IMG/VR virus record: IMGVR_UViG_3300046673_000164 | Coordinates: 1 to 64,000 of that record | Source: a virus | Length of the DNA stretch: 64,000 bases | Direction: 5' to 3' (one strand) | Shown: in pieces, positions 39,475-49,437 of the stretch | Position numbering within the stretch: the first letter of the stretch is position 1 | Layout: each line of letters starts with the position of its first letter | Position numbers and translations under genes: made by a program | The notes under the pieces: generated by a model | The model's database searches: none | The model's input: the letters and a program-made list of their open reading frames with translations, nothing else | Told to the model about the DNA's origin: nothing

Positions 39475-40070
39475 CAGACTGCGTTAACCACACACGCGGT
39501 ACTGGTGATATTGCAGTAGGAACCGCCACCCGCATACGGAACGGAGAGATTATTCCACGCACTACAGTCGGGTTTGCTAGCGCCAAGGTCGATTCCGCAT
39601 ACGCTCCATGAAGTATCGATACAACCTGGACCTGATAGGTAATTGGGATCACTTTGGATGCTGCTAAACACAACTAATTGGTAGTGTCCAATGCCCGACA
39701 TGACTCCCAACCGAGCGTAGAGATATAAAGCTCCGCACATCGGTTGTGAATAGGTATGTTGCCACCAACACCCGGGACAATTCGTCCCCAATTTCAAGTA
39801 CGTTGTCACAAAGGTATTATTAAAGTCTGCGCAGTGACTTCCCGAGCATGTTGATGGGGTGTTTTCTTGCCATAGAGAATACGTGATAGCGAGCGATGGT
39901 GTTGCACCAGAACAATTAGTGCATAATGGAACCGCGCAACACCTCCTCCGCCCCATCCCCCTCTCGCCACTCGGCATCCGCTCCATCGCGTACCACGGCC
40001 GCGGCACGGCGATAGAATCGTCAGCCACAAGAAGCCCAGATGGTCGGCGGTTGAAATGTCGCTTGGCCAT
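39474..40070 (-). CDS. Cys-rich tail-tip protein
   Basis: From ATG 40070 the product has 198 residues. After a basic N-terminus it contains RRRCCAVPLCTNCSGATP, a pattern that I associate with planctomycete and prophage tail proteins, then a beta-rich region with many Cys, Trp and Gly residues (CWWQHTYSQPMCGALYLYARLG). Probably a receptor-binding or tail-tip component. It overlaps the last gene by one base. Confidence 0.55.
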   Translation of the reverse strand: MAKRHFNRRPSGLLVADDSIAVPRPWYAMERMPSGERGMGRRRCCAVPLCTNCSGATPSLAITYSLWQENTPSTCSGSHCADFNNTFVTTYLKLGTNCPGCWWQHTYSQPMCGALYLYARLGVMSGIGHYQLVVFSSIQSDPNYLSGPGCIDTSWSVCGIDLGASKPDCSAWNNLSVPYAGGGSYCNITSTACVVNAV

Positions 40071-40071
40071 G

Positions 40072-41205
40072 TCAGGATTGCGGGCAAGCACCGGCCGATG
40101 AGCAAGGCCCGTCGATGACCCGCCAGTTGCCCGCGTCATCACGAACGCACGTTGTCTGGTCGGTGCTCGCGCCGAGGTTGCAGTTGTAATTTGTGACGCT
40201 GATCGTACTGCCTGGTGACACCCCACTGTCGAGAACGTATGTAATCGTGAGCGTGAATGTTGCGTTCGCCGAGACCTGGCTGTTTGACCCGCGCACCATG
40301 TGCGCTATGACGTCGCAGTCTGTGATGACGTAGGTGTTTGCCACCTTGTCCAGCATCATAGTGGCTTGCGAGCCCGTTACGGTATCAAAACCGTTAGCGT
40401 CGATCGCCGGGCTGGTCGAGGAGCTAACCGTGTCGCTCGTGAGCATGGAGCCGCCATCTATCGTTGTGCAGCCCGTAATACTCGTTGGAAACTTACTGCC
40501 GTCCACGGCGGCAACCGTGCCCTTGATCCACTGGGAAAGCTGCTCGGCGGCAACCACTACATTGTCGTCATTGATCCAGACGATATCCCCCCGCCCGTCT
40601 CCGGACGCGCCTGGGCTGGCATCGTGTCCAAGAGAATAGAACGACGCGCTTGGATCGTAAACCGTGATAAGGTTGCTGGTATCGGCATAGGTTGGGTCGA
40701 TAAAAGTGTGGGTTGACGGGTCAATAGCTACGATCCAGCCCGTGGCACTGGTTACGCTGCCATCGCTACTCGGCTTGAGCGTTGTCTTGAGTTCGACCGC
40801 GTGAAGGCTGGCTTTCACCAACTGCGCTAGCATGATCTTGTTGCTACTGTCCGTCACGCCCTCAACGGTTAAGCAGCCGGGGTTCCCGTTTGCAGTGGCC
40901 GTTCCCTGGCCGGACTTCGGACCCCACACATCGCCACAGGAGGGCGTCGCCGAGGAATCATAGGCCACAAGAACAGATTGGCCTGGCAAGCAGCACCTCC
41001 CATATTTTCCCGCTGCCACGGACACGAGGCCGTTGACCGCATAGATGGCTCCAACCGTCGAGTCTGGCTGCTGGCCCTGGCGATAGGCGGCTCCGTTTAT
41101 CATCTGGATACCGGAGACGCGGAACAGCTCGAACGGTCCAACAGACGCCGATCCGACGTTGATCCAGGGCTTCCAATCGAAGTTCCGTAGTGGCCTGCCG
41201 CTCAT
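40072..41205 (-). CDS. Tail-associated protein
   Basis: A 377-residue beta-rich protein. The middle has GDGRGDIVWINDDNVVVAAEQLSQW and the end carries several Cys residues (NYNCNLG, TTCVRDD, PCSSAGACPQS). Composition and position, after the hub-like gene and before the tail-tip gene, suggest a structural tail protein. No enzymatic motif is seen. Confidence 0.6.
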   Translation of the reverse strand: MSGRPLRNFDWKPWINVGSASVGPFELFRVSGIQMINGAAYRQGQQPDSTVGAIYAVNGLVSVAAGKYGRCCLPGQSVLVAYDSSATPSCGDVWGPKSGQGTATANGNPGCLTVEGVTDSSNKIMLAQLVKASLHAVELKTTLKPSSDGSVTSATGWIVAIDPSTHTFIDPTYADTSNLITVYDPSASFYSLGHDASPGASGDGRGDIVWINDDNVVVAAEQLSQWIKGTVAAVDGSKFPTSITGCTTIDGGSMLTSDTVSSSTSPAIDANGFDTVTGSQATMMLDKVANTYVITDCDVIAHMVRGSNSQVSANATFTLTITYVLDSGVSPGSTISVTNYNCNLGASTDQTTCVRDDAGNWRVIDGPCSSAGACPQS

Positions 41206-41206
41206 G

Positions 41207-42934
41207 CTATCTCCAGTGCCTATGCTCTTTCCAGGCCCTTGTCTTCTCCGAAGCGGTATCGTCCCGCAGCCTCTCCTTCATTCGCTCGATCAGGCGACGC
41301 TCGTCCTTACTCTGCACTAGCGTCCTGCGCTCGTTGTTCCGGCATGCCGTAGTCTTCGGCCCGTCCTTACCCACGCTCCAGGTCACATGCTGGATCGCCC
41401 CGTCAAGATCGACGTACCGCAGTGATCCATAGGTCACAGTCTGGGGGGTCTTCTGCGCATAGCTTTGAACGATGGCGTCCCAATAGTACTTTGCCTGTTG
41501 TTGGGCATCCTGCTGGTTGTCGGTCGTGTTCTGGTAGTTAATCGTGTCAGTACTACCCTTGGAGTAGTGGGCGACGATCTGTGGTTGCACGTCCTCGAAT
41601 ATATCGAAACGGGTGTCGGTTCCTAGCTGGTTGCCGGTCTGCCACGAATAGTACATCCGCACCGGAGAGAATAACTGCTCGTCGAGGATGGTACATGCGG
41701 TCCGCAGCCAGAGCTTGGCCGCGCTGTAGGTCTGGGCCGATTCATCGTACAGATAGATCGGCTCGCTGAAGATCACCACGCACTGCTTCTCGTCGATGTA
41801 GAAGTGGACGTGGTTGACCTCCTGATCTGCGTTTGTTGGATCAACTCCGCCGACCGTCGCCATGCTCTTAGTAATGTCCTCCAGCTCGCTGAAGTAGTTG
41901 CCGTAGACGGCCGCCGGTTTGGCCCGCTTCTGCTCCTGTGGGACATTGGCCGGCTGGTCAGTCACGGTCTCGACCTGCTGGGGCTCCAGATGTAGCTTCC
42001 AATAGTCGGTCAGCGTGGCATCCTTGTTTCCCTGCGAATCCGAGTAGCCGTGAATCTGGCAGGGGAACACTATACGATAGTAGCGAAAGACGGACCGCAT
42101 CGCCAAGTCGTGGTTGCTCAGGCTGGTAGCCATCAAGCTTGGGAAGTCATCGGGGTCTTCGTTGCCCCACCCTCCCGCCGGCGTGTAACTAAGTTGGTCG
42201 ATGGGCACCAGCTTCGGGGTCGATCCCTGCTCGATGCCCACAGCCTCAAGCTGGAAGTCTTCCTGAAACCGAATCTTGGCCGAGACGATAGCAATGGAGT
42301 CAGGAGCGCTCCACACGTCCATCGACAAAGAATTGGTCAGCACGTCGAAGCCTTCGGGCAGGTCCGCCCCGACTCCGACCTGGCAGAGCTTCACCGTATC
42401 GTCGAGCCCCAACACGACGATGAACCCAAGCTCGTCACACAACTTAGCTAGGGCCTCGGCCGGCAGCGTGAAGTCCCACAAGCACTCAGGCCGCGTGTCG
42501 GAAGGCAGTGAGCCTAGATCGTAGTTATCCTCTCCCATTTTCTTCAGGATGACCTTCGCCAAGTCGGTAGGCGTCATCTCGGTGCTGGGAATAATCTTGG
42601 CCTGCTCATCCGCAGGGTCTCGGAGGTTGGCATAGGTGCAGATCGCGTTCCCACCCCCATGCCGCTGCCACATCCAGCGGCGATCGCGTATAGTCAGCTT
42701 CCAAACCAGCCCATCATGGTTCAGCTCGAAGCTATTGGTGTCCAGCTTGCAATCTTTGAAGGTGATCGTCGTGTCACCGTCGGAGAAGACCAGGTCGCCG
42801 ATCGTGTCGGTGAAGTCGGCCTGCGGGGCAATCTCAAGGATCGCCGATGAGGGAGTGATGCCCGTCGTGAAGCTCATCGAGCATCGCAACACTTGTCGAA
42901 TGCCGGGGAAGTTGCATATCGCGAAGTTTCCCAT
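41207..42934 (-). CDS. Tail hub/baseplate-like protein
   Basis: A 575-residue protein with alternating strands and motifs such as LAKVILKKMGEDNYDL and ALAKLCDELGFIVVLGLDDTVKLCQVG, typical of phage hub proteins (gpD/gp27 type), where a domain tests a LysM-like or hub fold. It follows the fibre-like gene. Length and place fit the central tail hub. The C-terminal half has charged coiled-coil ends. Confidence 0.6.
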   Translation of the reverse strand: MGNFAICNFPGIRQVLRCSMSFTTGITPSSAILEIAPQADFTDTIGDLVFSDGDTTITFKDCKLDTNSFELNHDGLVWKLTIRDRRWMWQRHGGGNAICTYANLRDPADEQAKIIPSTEMTPTDLAKVILKKMGEDNYDLGSLPSDTRPECLWDFTLPAEALAKLCDELGFIVVLGLDDTVKLCQVGVGADLPEGFDVLTNSLSMDVWSAPDSIAIVSAKIRFQEDFQLEAVGIEQGSTPKLVPIDQLSYTPAGGWGNEDPDDFPSLMATSLSNHDLAMRSVFRYYRIVFPCQIHGYSDSQGNKDATLTDYWKLHLEPQQVETVTDQPANVPQEQKRAKPAAVYGNYFSELEDITKSMATVGGVDPTNADQEVNHVHFYIDEKQCVVIFSEPIYLYDESAQTYSAAKLWLRTACTILDEQLFSPVRMYYSWQTGNQLGTDTRFDIFEDVQPQIVAHYSKGSTDTINYQNTTDNQQDAQQQAKYYWDAIVQSYAQKTPQTVTYGSLRYVDLDGAIQHVTWSVGKDGPKTTACRNNERRTLVQSKDERRLIERMKERLRDDTASEKTRAWKEHRHWR

Positions 42935-44199
42935 TAGAACGTCAGCTTAGTTCCTGCGGCCACGTTCAGCGTAATATCCCCGACCTCACAGTCGGCGGAG
43001 AACGACATGCCATTGGTCAAGGTCACGAGGTGATAGGGGTCGTTGTAGACAGCTTTCTTGTAGACCCACAGCGTGGTGATCGTAGAAGCCGTCAATCCCT
43101 GGCTGTGATCGTAGGTCCCGATGAGGTTGACCATGTCAAGCGTTCCTCCGCCATAATCGATCAATGTTCCTCCGATATTGATCGGGCTTCCGGTTATACT
43201 GGCCCCCGACATCAAGTACAGGATGCCTGCGGTCTGATTCAAATTGATGAAGTTGTTGTTTGTGTAGATCGTTCCCCCGCTCTGAGTAATCTCCAATCCG
43301 GCCCCCCCGATTCCGCCCGTGGCGCCGGAACCAAGCCATACGCTGGAATCGCCTAACATGTTGTTGACAAATCCGACATTCAATTGCCTGAGAACCGCGA
43401 CCTCATCCGCGAAATAAGCCACCCCGACGCTTCCCTTCTGCCCCGTCAGGCTGTTCGCGGAAGCGTGGGTTCCCTTGATTAGCACCGCCGGGACGTCGTT
43501 TTCCAGACCGCTGGCCGAGTTCCACACCGTGCAGTTGTACGCAGCGGTTCCGAAGTCGATCTTAATCCTTCCGGACCCATTGCCCGGTCCGATCCCGATG
43601 GCGCAGGTTGTCGCCCCAATCTGGAAGTAAGTCGGTCGATATTCCCTATAAATGCTGCTCCCGGTCCCGGCCGTGTTCGGCAGCCCAATCTGCCCGATGA
43701 ACGTCCCGGTGATCTTTAAGTAGGCCAGGGTCACCGCGGAGAGAGCGGACAAATCGTACAACATGCTCGCGGCGCTGTTATCGAAGATAAGCGTATCGCC
43801 GGTCGTCGGCAGCGATCCGGTACTGTAGTTGGCCGCCACGGAGGCCACCGCGGGGCCGCTGTTTGCCGTTACGGCGCTGTAGGAGCCTAGCGTTCCCGAT
43901 CCGCCGCTGACAGAGCTGGTCGCCGTGAAGGGCTTGCCCGCAGCGTCCGCCGTTCCCTGAATCACGCCGTTACTGGGATTGCTCCAGGTGATCTCCGTGA
44001 ACTCTGGTATTGTGCTAGCGTTCAATACCGTGACGAGGTTAGTGGCCGTTATGGTCGTGCTGGTCGCCCCAACCGCGGAAACGACCTTACCGTTGATCGT
44101 GATATTGTAGGTGGTGGAGGCGTCGTAGCCCGTAACCGTGAAAGTTCCGACCTGGGCGACCGCCGGCGCGTCTCCTCGCCAGATGATAGTGGAAGGCAT
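42934..44199 (-). CDS. Beta-helix fibre-like tail protein
   Basis: The 421-residue protein starts MPSTIIWRGDAPAVAQVGTFTV, has an N-terminal Ig-like or attachment part and a long Gly/Thr/Ser/Asn-rich region with repeats (GSGATGGIGGAGLEITQSGG, IYTNNNFINLN) typical of right-handed beta-helices. It probably forms a tail fibre or spike that touches the host. ATG overlaps the hub gene by one base. Confidence 0.6.
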   Translation of the reverse strand: MPSTIIWRGDAPAVAQVGTFTVTGYDASTTYNITINGKVVSAVGATSTTITATNLVTVLNASTIPEFTEITWSNPSNGVIQGTADAAGKPFTATSSVSGGSGTLGSYSAVTANSGPAVASVAANYSTGSLPTTGDTLIFDNSAASMLYDLSALSAVTLAYLKITGTFIGQIGLPNTAGTGSSIYREYRPTYFQIGATTCAIGIGPGNGSGRIKIDFGTAAYNCTVWNSASGLENDVPAVLIKGTHASANSLTGQKGSVGVAYFADEVAVLRQLNVGFVNNMLGDSSVWLGSGATGGIGGAGLEITQSGGTIYTNNNFINLNQTAGILYLMSGASITGSPINIGGTLIDYGGGTLDMVNLIGTYDHSQGLTASTITTLWVYKKAVYNDPYHLVTLTNGMSFSADCEVGDITLNVAAGTKLTF

Positions 44200-44202
44200 T
44201 TG

Positions 44203-44934
44203 CTATATCCTTTGTCCGTTGATAGGCATCATTGCGGGAGGAGGAGTCGGCACCACATTGCCGGGAGCATAGGCAAACGAGAACACGTAGGTCCAGTTGA
44301 TTACCCGCTTGCCATATAAGTCCGAAGGAAGCTCGGGGGTCACCTGCCGCTGGTCCTGATGTTCGTTCCAAGGCCAGATTGGACCTGGAGGCGTGATGTA
44401 GATTCCATTGCTTCCCGTCGCTGATCCGTGCTGGGTCACGTGGCACACGGAATACTGCTGGAGAATCTGCTGCACGGGAGGCCCGTTGAGGTATTCCTGA
44501 TACTTCCAAACCGGCCCGCCGGTCCCGCGATAGGAAAGATTCTGAGTCCAGCTTAGCAGGTCGCCGTCGAGGTCATAGGGGAACTCCGCCTCCAGGGCAA
44601 GATGGTAGTGACGGTAGGTACTGAACTCCGCCCCACGGCCCTCGGGAAAGCTAGGAGGAGTTACCACCCGCACGCCATTCAGCGTGTCCGATGACCGCAT
44701 GCCATTCACCGTCCCGGCAAACACAAGGTCATAGCCGTTATGCGAGTATGCGGTCATCAAGTCGGCGATGGCAGAGTTCACATGGTCGGTGTCGATGGCG
44801 GTCAGCAGGCCAAGCACGTCCCACCGCTCCTTGACGGCATACTGCTTGCCCAGGTCGCTGAAGATGCCCTCGCGGCTGATCGCGATCTGGCATTCCCCAG
44901 GCTGGTGCGTATATCCGCCATATTGTAGTTGCAT
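44203..44934 (-). CDS. Distal-tail-like protein
   Basis: A 243-residue protein (MQLQYGGYTHQPGECQIAISREGIF...). A beta-rich N-terminal part and a C-terminal Pro-rich end. It lies between the tape measure gene and the fibre/hub genes, the place of a distal tail protein (Dit). I do not recognise a precise family. Confidence 0.5.
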   Translation of the reverse strand: MQLQYGGYTHQPGECQIAISREGIFSDLGKQYAVKERWDVLGLLTAIDTDHVNSAIADLMTAYSHNGYDLVFAGTVNGMRSSDTLNGVRVVTPPSFPEGRGAEFSTYRHYHLALEAEFPYDLDGDLLSWTQNLSYRGTGGPVWKYQEYLNGPPVQQILQQYSVCHVTQHGSATGSNGIYITPPGPIWPWNEHQDQRQVTPELPSDLYGKRVINWTYVFSFAYAPGNVVPTPPPAMMPINGQRI

Positions 44935-44936
44935 GA

Positions 44937-47654
44937 CTACCTCGACGAAGCGGCCTGACTCTCGTGCTTGTGGTGGCTGTCCATCGCGTCCTGGTTTAGC
45001 TTCTGATACACCCGGTCGATCTCTTTGGCGAAGCGCTCCGACTGCATCTTGAACAGCCGCTCCAGGATCGTACCGACTTTGGCCGACATGCTCGCGGCCG
45101 ACTCATCGGCCGCCTTGCGCAACCCTTCCAGACGCTTTTCCTGCTCGTCGATGCGCTTCTTGTCCTCGGCCGCCTTGCCCTTCTCCGCTTTCTCAGCGTC
45201 CTTACCCCAGCCTAGAGCCTGCTCCGTCTTGGCGAAGGAGGGGTTATCCTTCTCCATTTTTTTCTCTAGCTGTTTCTCGACTCGATCCCTCACTTCGGGT
45301 GCCGCCTTCTCGGCGACCAGGGCAAGTTCTTTGTTCGTCGCGGTGCCGGCCTGCCAGTGCTGCACGGCCTTCTCCAGCTTGCGACGTTCGCGCGGCTTTT
45401 CCATCCCCATAGAGATTGTCAGGGATCGACGACCCTTTTCGATAGCCTCGGCGTTCTTGAGATGCTGCTCGTGCATCTCCTTCAGCTTCTCGATGTACTT
45501 CTCCGCCCCCTGGATATCGCGCTCGGCCTGCTTCTCCTTCATCTCTGCCAGCTTCTCGGTCTCTTCCTGCTGCTTCTTCAGTGCGTCTTCCTGTCCCTGA
45601 CCAGCGGCCTTGGCCTCGGCTTCCGCCTTGCCAGCCTGTTCGGTCGATCCCTTCGACAGTTGTGCGGTCGCCTCGGCTCGCTGCTTCAGTTGTTCCTCTC
45701 GATTCCAGCCCTGTGAAACGCCAGATATGGCTCCTTGGACAAAGCCCCCAGCATTGTCTCCGCCAGCCAGCCCACCGGCGACAGCCCCCTTCGTGGCCGC
45801 CCACAAGCCACTCTGCTCCTCAGCCCGCTGCCCAGCAATAGCCGCGGTCGCCTCATTTTGGGCTGCCGTTTGCCTGGTCGCTTTGGCTTTTTCTTCGGCG
45901 GCTTTTACGTTAGCCTCAGCCGCGGATGTTTCCTTGGCGGCCGCCTCGACCCGTTTCTGCTGGTCGTCGATCAGCTTCTGACTAGACGCATGCCTAGCGG
46001 CAAGGCCTTCTTCGATGTGGGCGTAGGGTGTGTATTCTTTTTCCTGCGATTCATGTAGCCTCTTGGCGTAGGCTGTAGCTGTCTCCGGCGTCGCAAACTT
46101 GCCAAGATGCTCGCCTGTCTTGTGGTAATGTTCTATCGCCTCTTCGTTCGTCATCGGCCGTTCTAGGCCCTTGCGGACGGTCGGCACCAACACTTCCTGG
46201 CCATTCTCTTCGAAGGACATGGACCGGACGGTCGAAATCGAGCCGTCAGGATTGTGGACTGAGGGACGCTGGTGAAGGTTAATGTTTCCTTCGACCGTTT
46301 TTCCAGTCAAGCCGGTCTCATCAACTTCCTGCCTCTTCCCGGCCTCCCGCATATAGCGGTCAAGGTCGCGTTCCCGACTGCGATCCAATCGCTCTTCACG
46401 ACTGATGTCCCGCTGCCTCGCATGCTCCTCCAGCTTCTGCTTACCCTCTACCTGCTGCCGCTGAAGGCCTGATATCTGCCCATAGTGGTGCTCAGCCTTC
46501 TCCTGTCCCTCGACGTTCTCTTTGTAGCCTTCCTCCATCCGCTCTGCCATACGTCGGCTGCGCTCAGCCTCATGCTCCGGCCCCATCGTGCCGAGTTTGT
46601 AGGCTGCGATCCCTCCGATAGCAGCTCCGCCGAGAATGCCGGCGCCAGCCATCGCCGATCCGCCTCCGGCCATTGCCAAGGCGCCATGCCCTAGGTTCAA
46701 GGCCCCGCCGAACAACCTCGTACCTAAGCCCAGGCCCCTAGCCGCTCCTCCAGCAGCCGCTCCGGCTCCTTGAGCGGCTGCTGCCTGCCCGGCCGCCCCA
46801 GCAAGGTTCTGGTTTGCGACCGCGTCCGCATTGGCAGCTACGGCATCTGCGGCATGAGCAGCCGCGGCTTCGGTCGCGGCAGCAGCAGCAACAGTTTGAG
46901 CGGCCGCGGAGGCAGCAACAGCCGCGTTGTAGGCTTCCCATGCCTCGACTATTCCGTAGATGATGTGCGTGGCCCCACGCATCACGTCGTAGGCCCCGTG
47001 GATCATCATTAGGCTCTGCATCAGCTGTCGAGCTTCTTTCTCATTGCTCGACAGCAGCATCGCCATGCCTCGGGCGACATGCATGCCTCCCAGCAGGATG
47101 CCCTGACGACTGGCGGCGAGTCCGATAAGTCGCTGGTTTAGCTGATGAGCAGTCTGCTCTGCTTCCCGCTCGGCTGTCATGGCCTGTTGCGATGCTCGTA
47201 CCCTGGCTTGAGCCTCCTCGTTGGCCATGCGGATGGCTTCACGGGTGGCAGCCTGGCCCGCGGCCATAGCCTGCTTACGATCTTGCTCCTCTTCTCTAGC
47301 CGCTTCCTTCGTAGCCTTCGCTTCTTCAGCTGCGGCTTCCTTGACCATGCGGACTTGCTCTTTCCTCGCAGCCGCAGCCGCTTTCAAGGCGTCCCGCTGG
47401 TCCCGCTCCTCTTCCTTCAACGCTTCTTTAGCGGCCTTTGCCTGTTCCTTGGCCGCCCTCTCGGCGATCTTCACCTGCTCTCGGGCCTGCTTCTCTGCGG
47501 AATCGGAAAACTGTTTCTGCTGCTTCTCGGCCGCGTCGCTGATCTGCTGCTGCGCCGTCCTGGCCTTCGAGGCGACGTCGCGGAAGCTGGATTCCAAAGA
47601 GGAATCCATTTTCGCTTTGAGCAGAAACACTACTTCGCGGCTGGTAGCGACCAT
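44937..47654 (-). CDS. Tail tape measure protein
   Basis: At 905 residues this is one of the longest genes here. It begins MVATSREVVFLLKAKMDSSL, then runs in long Glu/Lys/Ala coiled coils (AREQVKIAERAAKEQAKAAK...), a Gly/Ala-rich hydrophobic middle (ALNLGHGALAMAGGGSAMAGAG), and more coiled coil to the end. This is the usual tape measure layout, which sets tail length and delivers DNA. Chaperone genes lie just upstream. Confidence 0.75.
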   Translation of the reverse strand: MVATSREVVFLLKAKMDSSLESSFRDVASKARTAQQQISDAAEKQQKQFSDSAEKQAREQVKIAERAAKEQAKAAKEALKEEERDQRDALKAAAAARKEQVRMVKEAAAEEAKATKEAAREEEQDRKQAMAAGQAATREAIRMANEEAQARVRASQQAMTAEREAEQTAHQLNQRLIGLAASRQGILLGGMHVARGMAMLLSSNEKEARQLMQSLMMIHGAYDVMRGATHIIYGIVEAWEAYNAAVAASAAAQTVAAAAATEAAAAHAADAVAANADAVANQNLAGAAGQAAAAQGAGAAAGGAARGLGLGTRLFGGALNLGHGALAMAGGGSAMAGAGILGGAAIGGIAAYKLGTMGPEHEAERSRRMAERMEEGYKENVEGQEKAEHHYGQISGLQRQQVEGKQKLEEHARQRDISREERLDRSRERDLDRYMREAGKRQEVDETGLTGKTVEGNINLHQRPSVHNPDGSISTVRSMSFEENGQEVLVPTVRKGLERPMTNEEAIEHYHKTGEHLGKFATPETATAYAKRLHESQEKEYTPYAHIEEGLAARHASSQKLIDDQQKRVEAAAKETSAAEANVKAAEEKAKATRQTAAQNEATAAIAGQRAEEQSGLWAATKGAVAGGLAGGDNAGGFVQGAISGVSQGWNREEQLKQRAEATAQLSKGSTEQAGKAEAEAKAAGQGQEDALKKQQEETEKLAEMKEKQAERDIQGAEKYIEKLKEMHEQHLKNAEAIEKGRRSLTISMGMEKPRERRKLEKAVQHWQAGTATNKELALVAEKAAPEVRDRVEKQLEKKMEKDNPSFAKTEQALGWGKDAEKAEKGKAAEDKKRIDEQEKRLEGLRKAADESAASMSAKVGTILERLFKMQSERFAKEIDRVYQKLNQDAMDSHHKHESQAASSR

Positions 47655-48041
47655 CTACACCATCCTCCTCAGCAGCGAGGCCTGGTAGGTTGCTTTGAGA
47701 ATGCCACGATCATAGCCATCAAGCAGCTCATAGATGATACCGAAGTTCCGCCGCATGATGTCATCCGTTTCTATTCCAGCGGCTCGGTGCTGCCAGTACA
47801 GTTCTAGGGTTCGCTTGTTTCTTGCGGACAAGTCGTAGGTTCTTCCGGTTCGCGGGCTTCGCTCGACGGCTCCGGAGCACTTGGCGCAGCCGAAGCAGGG
47901 GGGTCGGCTTCCTGCGGGGCGTCGGACGGGTTTGCCGGTGATGCGATCTCGAATGAGGTGCCCATCCTCGGTATCGAATACCCAACATTTGCAGTCATCA
48001 CAGGTCCTCGCGGCCGTCTCGGGGTGGGCTAGCATCAGCAT
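47655..48041 (-). CDS. Tail assembly-region protein with zinc site
   Basis: From ATG 48041 the protein has 128 residues with CDDCKCW and CFGCAKC, a probable zinc site, around a DTEDGHLIRDRITGKPVRRP segment. I associate this pattern with prophages of planctomycetes. Its place, between the chaperone and tape measure genes, matches the second tail assembly chaperone, though I see no slippery frameshift site. Confidence 0.55.
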   Translation of the reverse strand: MLMLAHPETAARTCDDCKCWVFDTEDGHLIRDRITGKPVRRPAGSRPPCFGCAKCSGAVERSPRTGRTYDLSARNKRTLELYWQHRAAGIETDDIMRRNFGIIYELLDGYDRGILKATYQASLLRRMV

Positions 48042-48052
48042 CACCCCGCACC

Positions 48053-48499
48053 TCAGTTTTTTTCGTTGGCCTCCTGCCGCAGCTCGCCGACGTTCATTCC
48101 GGACTCTCCCGCTTCCCGCTGCTGCTCCAGCTCCTCAGCTTCCTTGTCCTCGTCCCACTTCGGGTCGATGTCGCTAGCGTCCGTTCCCAACACGATTCCA
48201 TGCAGCCGATTGAACACGGCCGGTTTGAGCTGGCCGATTGTCTTCGGACTGATGGGCAGCGGCTCATCCTTGCCATCGACCAATGACCAGCTCTTCACCC
48301 GGCTGGCCATCATCTTGGCGCATTCGCGGTCGAATAGTTCCGGCCGCATCTTGTCGCTATCGCGGACCCACTTCCCCTGCTCCGCGGGCAGCATGGGACG
48401 GAATGTGAACCGCAGCTCGTCATGGAGGCCGGGCCTCGCGGCGACATAGCCAGGCTCCGTGTATCCATCGTTCGGAATGACGTTGTGATGCTTCGACAT
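48053..48499 (-). CDS. Tail assembly chaperone-like protein
   Basis: A 148-residue protein (MSKHHNVIPNDGYTEPGYVAARPGLHDELRFTFRPM...) with an acidic C-terminal part (DEDKEAEELEQQREAG). Between the tube and tape measure genes, so a gpG-like chaperone is likely. The ATG is preceded by the recurring TAGCTTTGGGAG leader motif. Confidence 0.6.
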   Translation of the reverse strand: MSKHHNVIPNDGYTEPGYVAARPGLHDELRFTFRPMLPAEQGKWVRDSDKMRPELFDRECAKMMASRVKSWSLVDGKDEPLPISPKTIGQLKPAVFNRLHGIVLGTDASDIDPKWDEDKEAEELEQQREAGESGMNVGELRQEANEKN

Positions 48500-48505
48500 T
48501 GTATT

Positions 48506-48517
48506 CTCCCAAAGCTA
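48506..48517 (-). promoter_or_regulatory. TAGCTTTGGGAG leader motif
   Basis: The minus strand reads TAGCTTTGGGAG just before the chaperone-like gene. GGGAG is the ribosome binding site. Similar sequences stand before genes starting at 51881, 58154 and 59538. Confidence 0.5.
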
Positions 48518-48530
48518 GAGGAAACAAGAA

Positions 48531-49436
48531 CTACGCAAACGCGATTTCCTTGGTATTGGCTGCCGTGTTAGAAGCGGCTTGCATATTGAGGGTAAGCTGC
48601 ACTTCGGTCTTGCCGGGGATGTGCGGACTCTCGGCCGGAACCTGCAAGGTGCCGAAGCTGAAGGTGCCGGTGTTGGTCCCATTGTTGAGGGCCAACGTTC
48701 CAGCGCTTCCCTGAACGGCCTGATCGTACAAGGAGACGGTCGTGTCGTTATAGGGGTGGACCGTCTGCAAGGTCACGGTCCGATCCAGCTCGACGGTCTG
48801 GCTCAGGGTCAGGCTGTTGAGGAACCGCTCGGGGTCGATGTGATTGTCGATCACGAGCTGGAAGCTGAAGGCCTCTTGGACGGCGTTCGCCAGGTTCAAA
48901 GCCAGGTCGGAGAAAATGAATGGGACGCCGCTGTTCGGGGCCGCTACGCTTCCGGTGTTCTGCACTTCGGTCTGGCCGATCACGTCGAGCTGCACGTTGA
49001 TGATCCCGCCCTGCTGCCCGGTGATCGTAGCCCGGTTGACTTTGCATCCAGTGTAGGTATCGACCCGTTCGTAGCGGTCGACCACCGTGTTGAAGGACGG
49101 GATAGTCTCGGAGGTGTTGCCGCCGCTTCCGATGGCCAGTGACATCAGGGCCACCAGCTCGGCGTAGCTGGGCTCCAGGCGGATCGTGCCACCAATGTGC
49201 TGCGGACCTTTGCGCGCATCGCCGTCGATGTGGGACCGCGTGCCGCGGATGCCGTTGCGACGCAGCATAGTCTCCTTCTTGCCCACTTCACAAGCAAGGA
49301 TGGACATAGAAGTGTCGTTGATACTCACGGCGGTAAACGCACCAGCAGAATAGTTCTTCGTCATAGGATCACCTAATAGAGGTTGCTCGGAGACGGGCTC
49401 CGGCTCGTTGGTTTCTTCTTGGTATTCCTCGTTCAT
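48531..49436 (-). CDS. Major tail (tube) protein
   Basis: A 301-residue beta-rich protein with segments typical of tube proteins (IGGTIRLEPSYAELVALMSLAIG, ATITGQQGGIINVQLDVIGQTE). Either ATG 49436 (GGAG 5 nt upstream) or ATG 49364 (AGGTGA upstream) could be the start; the first 24 residues are Glu/Pro-rich and poorly ordered. It lies between the tail terminator-like gene and the chaperone. Confidence 0.65.
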   Translation of the reverse strand: MNEEYQEETNEPEPVSEQPLLGDPMTKNYSAGAFTAVSINDTSMSILACEVGKKETMLRRNGIRGTRSHIDGDARKGPQHIGGTIRLEPSYAELVALMSLAIGSGGNTSETIPSFNTVVDRYERVDTYTGCKVNRATITGQQGGIINVQLDVIGQTEVQNTGSVAAPNSGVPFIFSDLALNLANAVQEAFSFQLVIDNHIDPERFLNSLTLSQTVELDRTVTLQTVHPYNDTTVSLYDQAVQGSAGTLALNNGTNTGTFSFGTLQVPAESPHIPGKTEVQLTLNMQAASNTAANTKEIAFA

Positions 49437-49437
49437 C

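Noticed and set aside
47655-48499. Programmed frameshift in the tail chaperones
   Set aside because: The two genes lie in tandem with a 9-11 nt gap, and I see no slippery heptamer near the junction.
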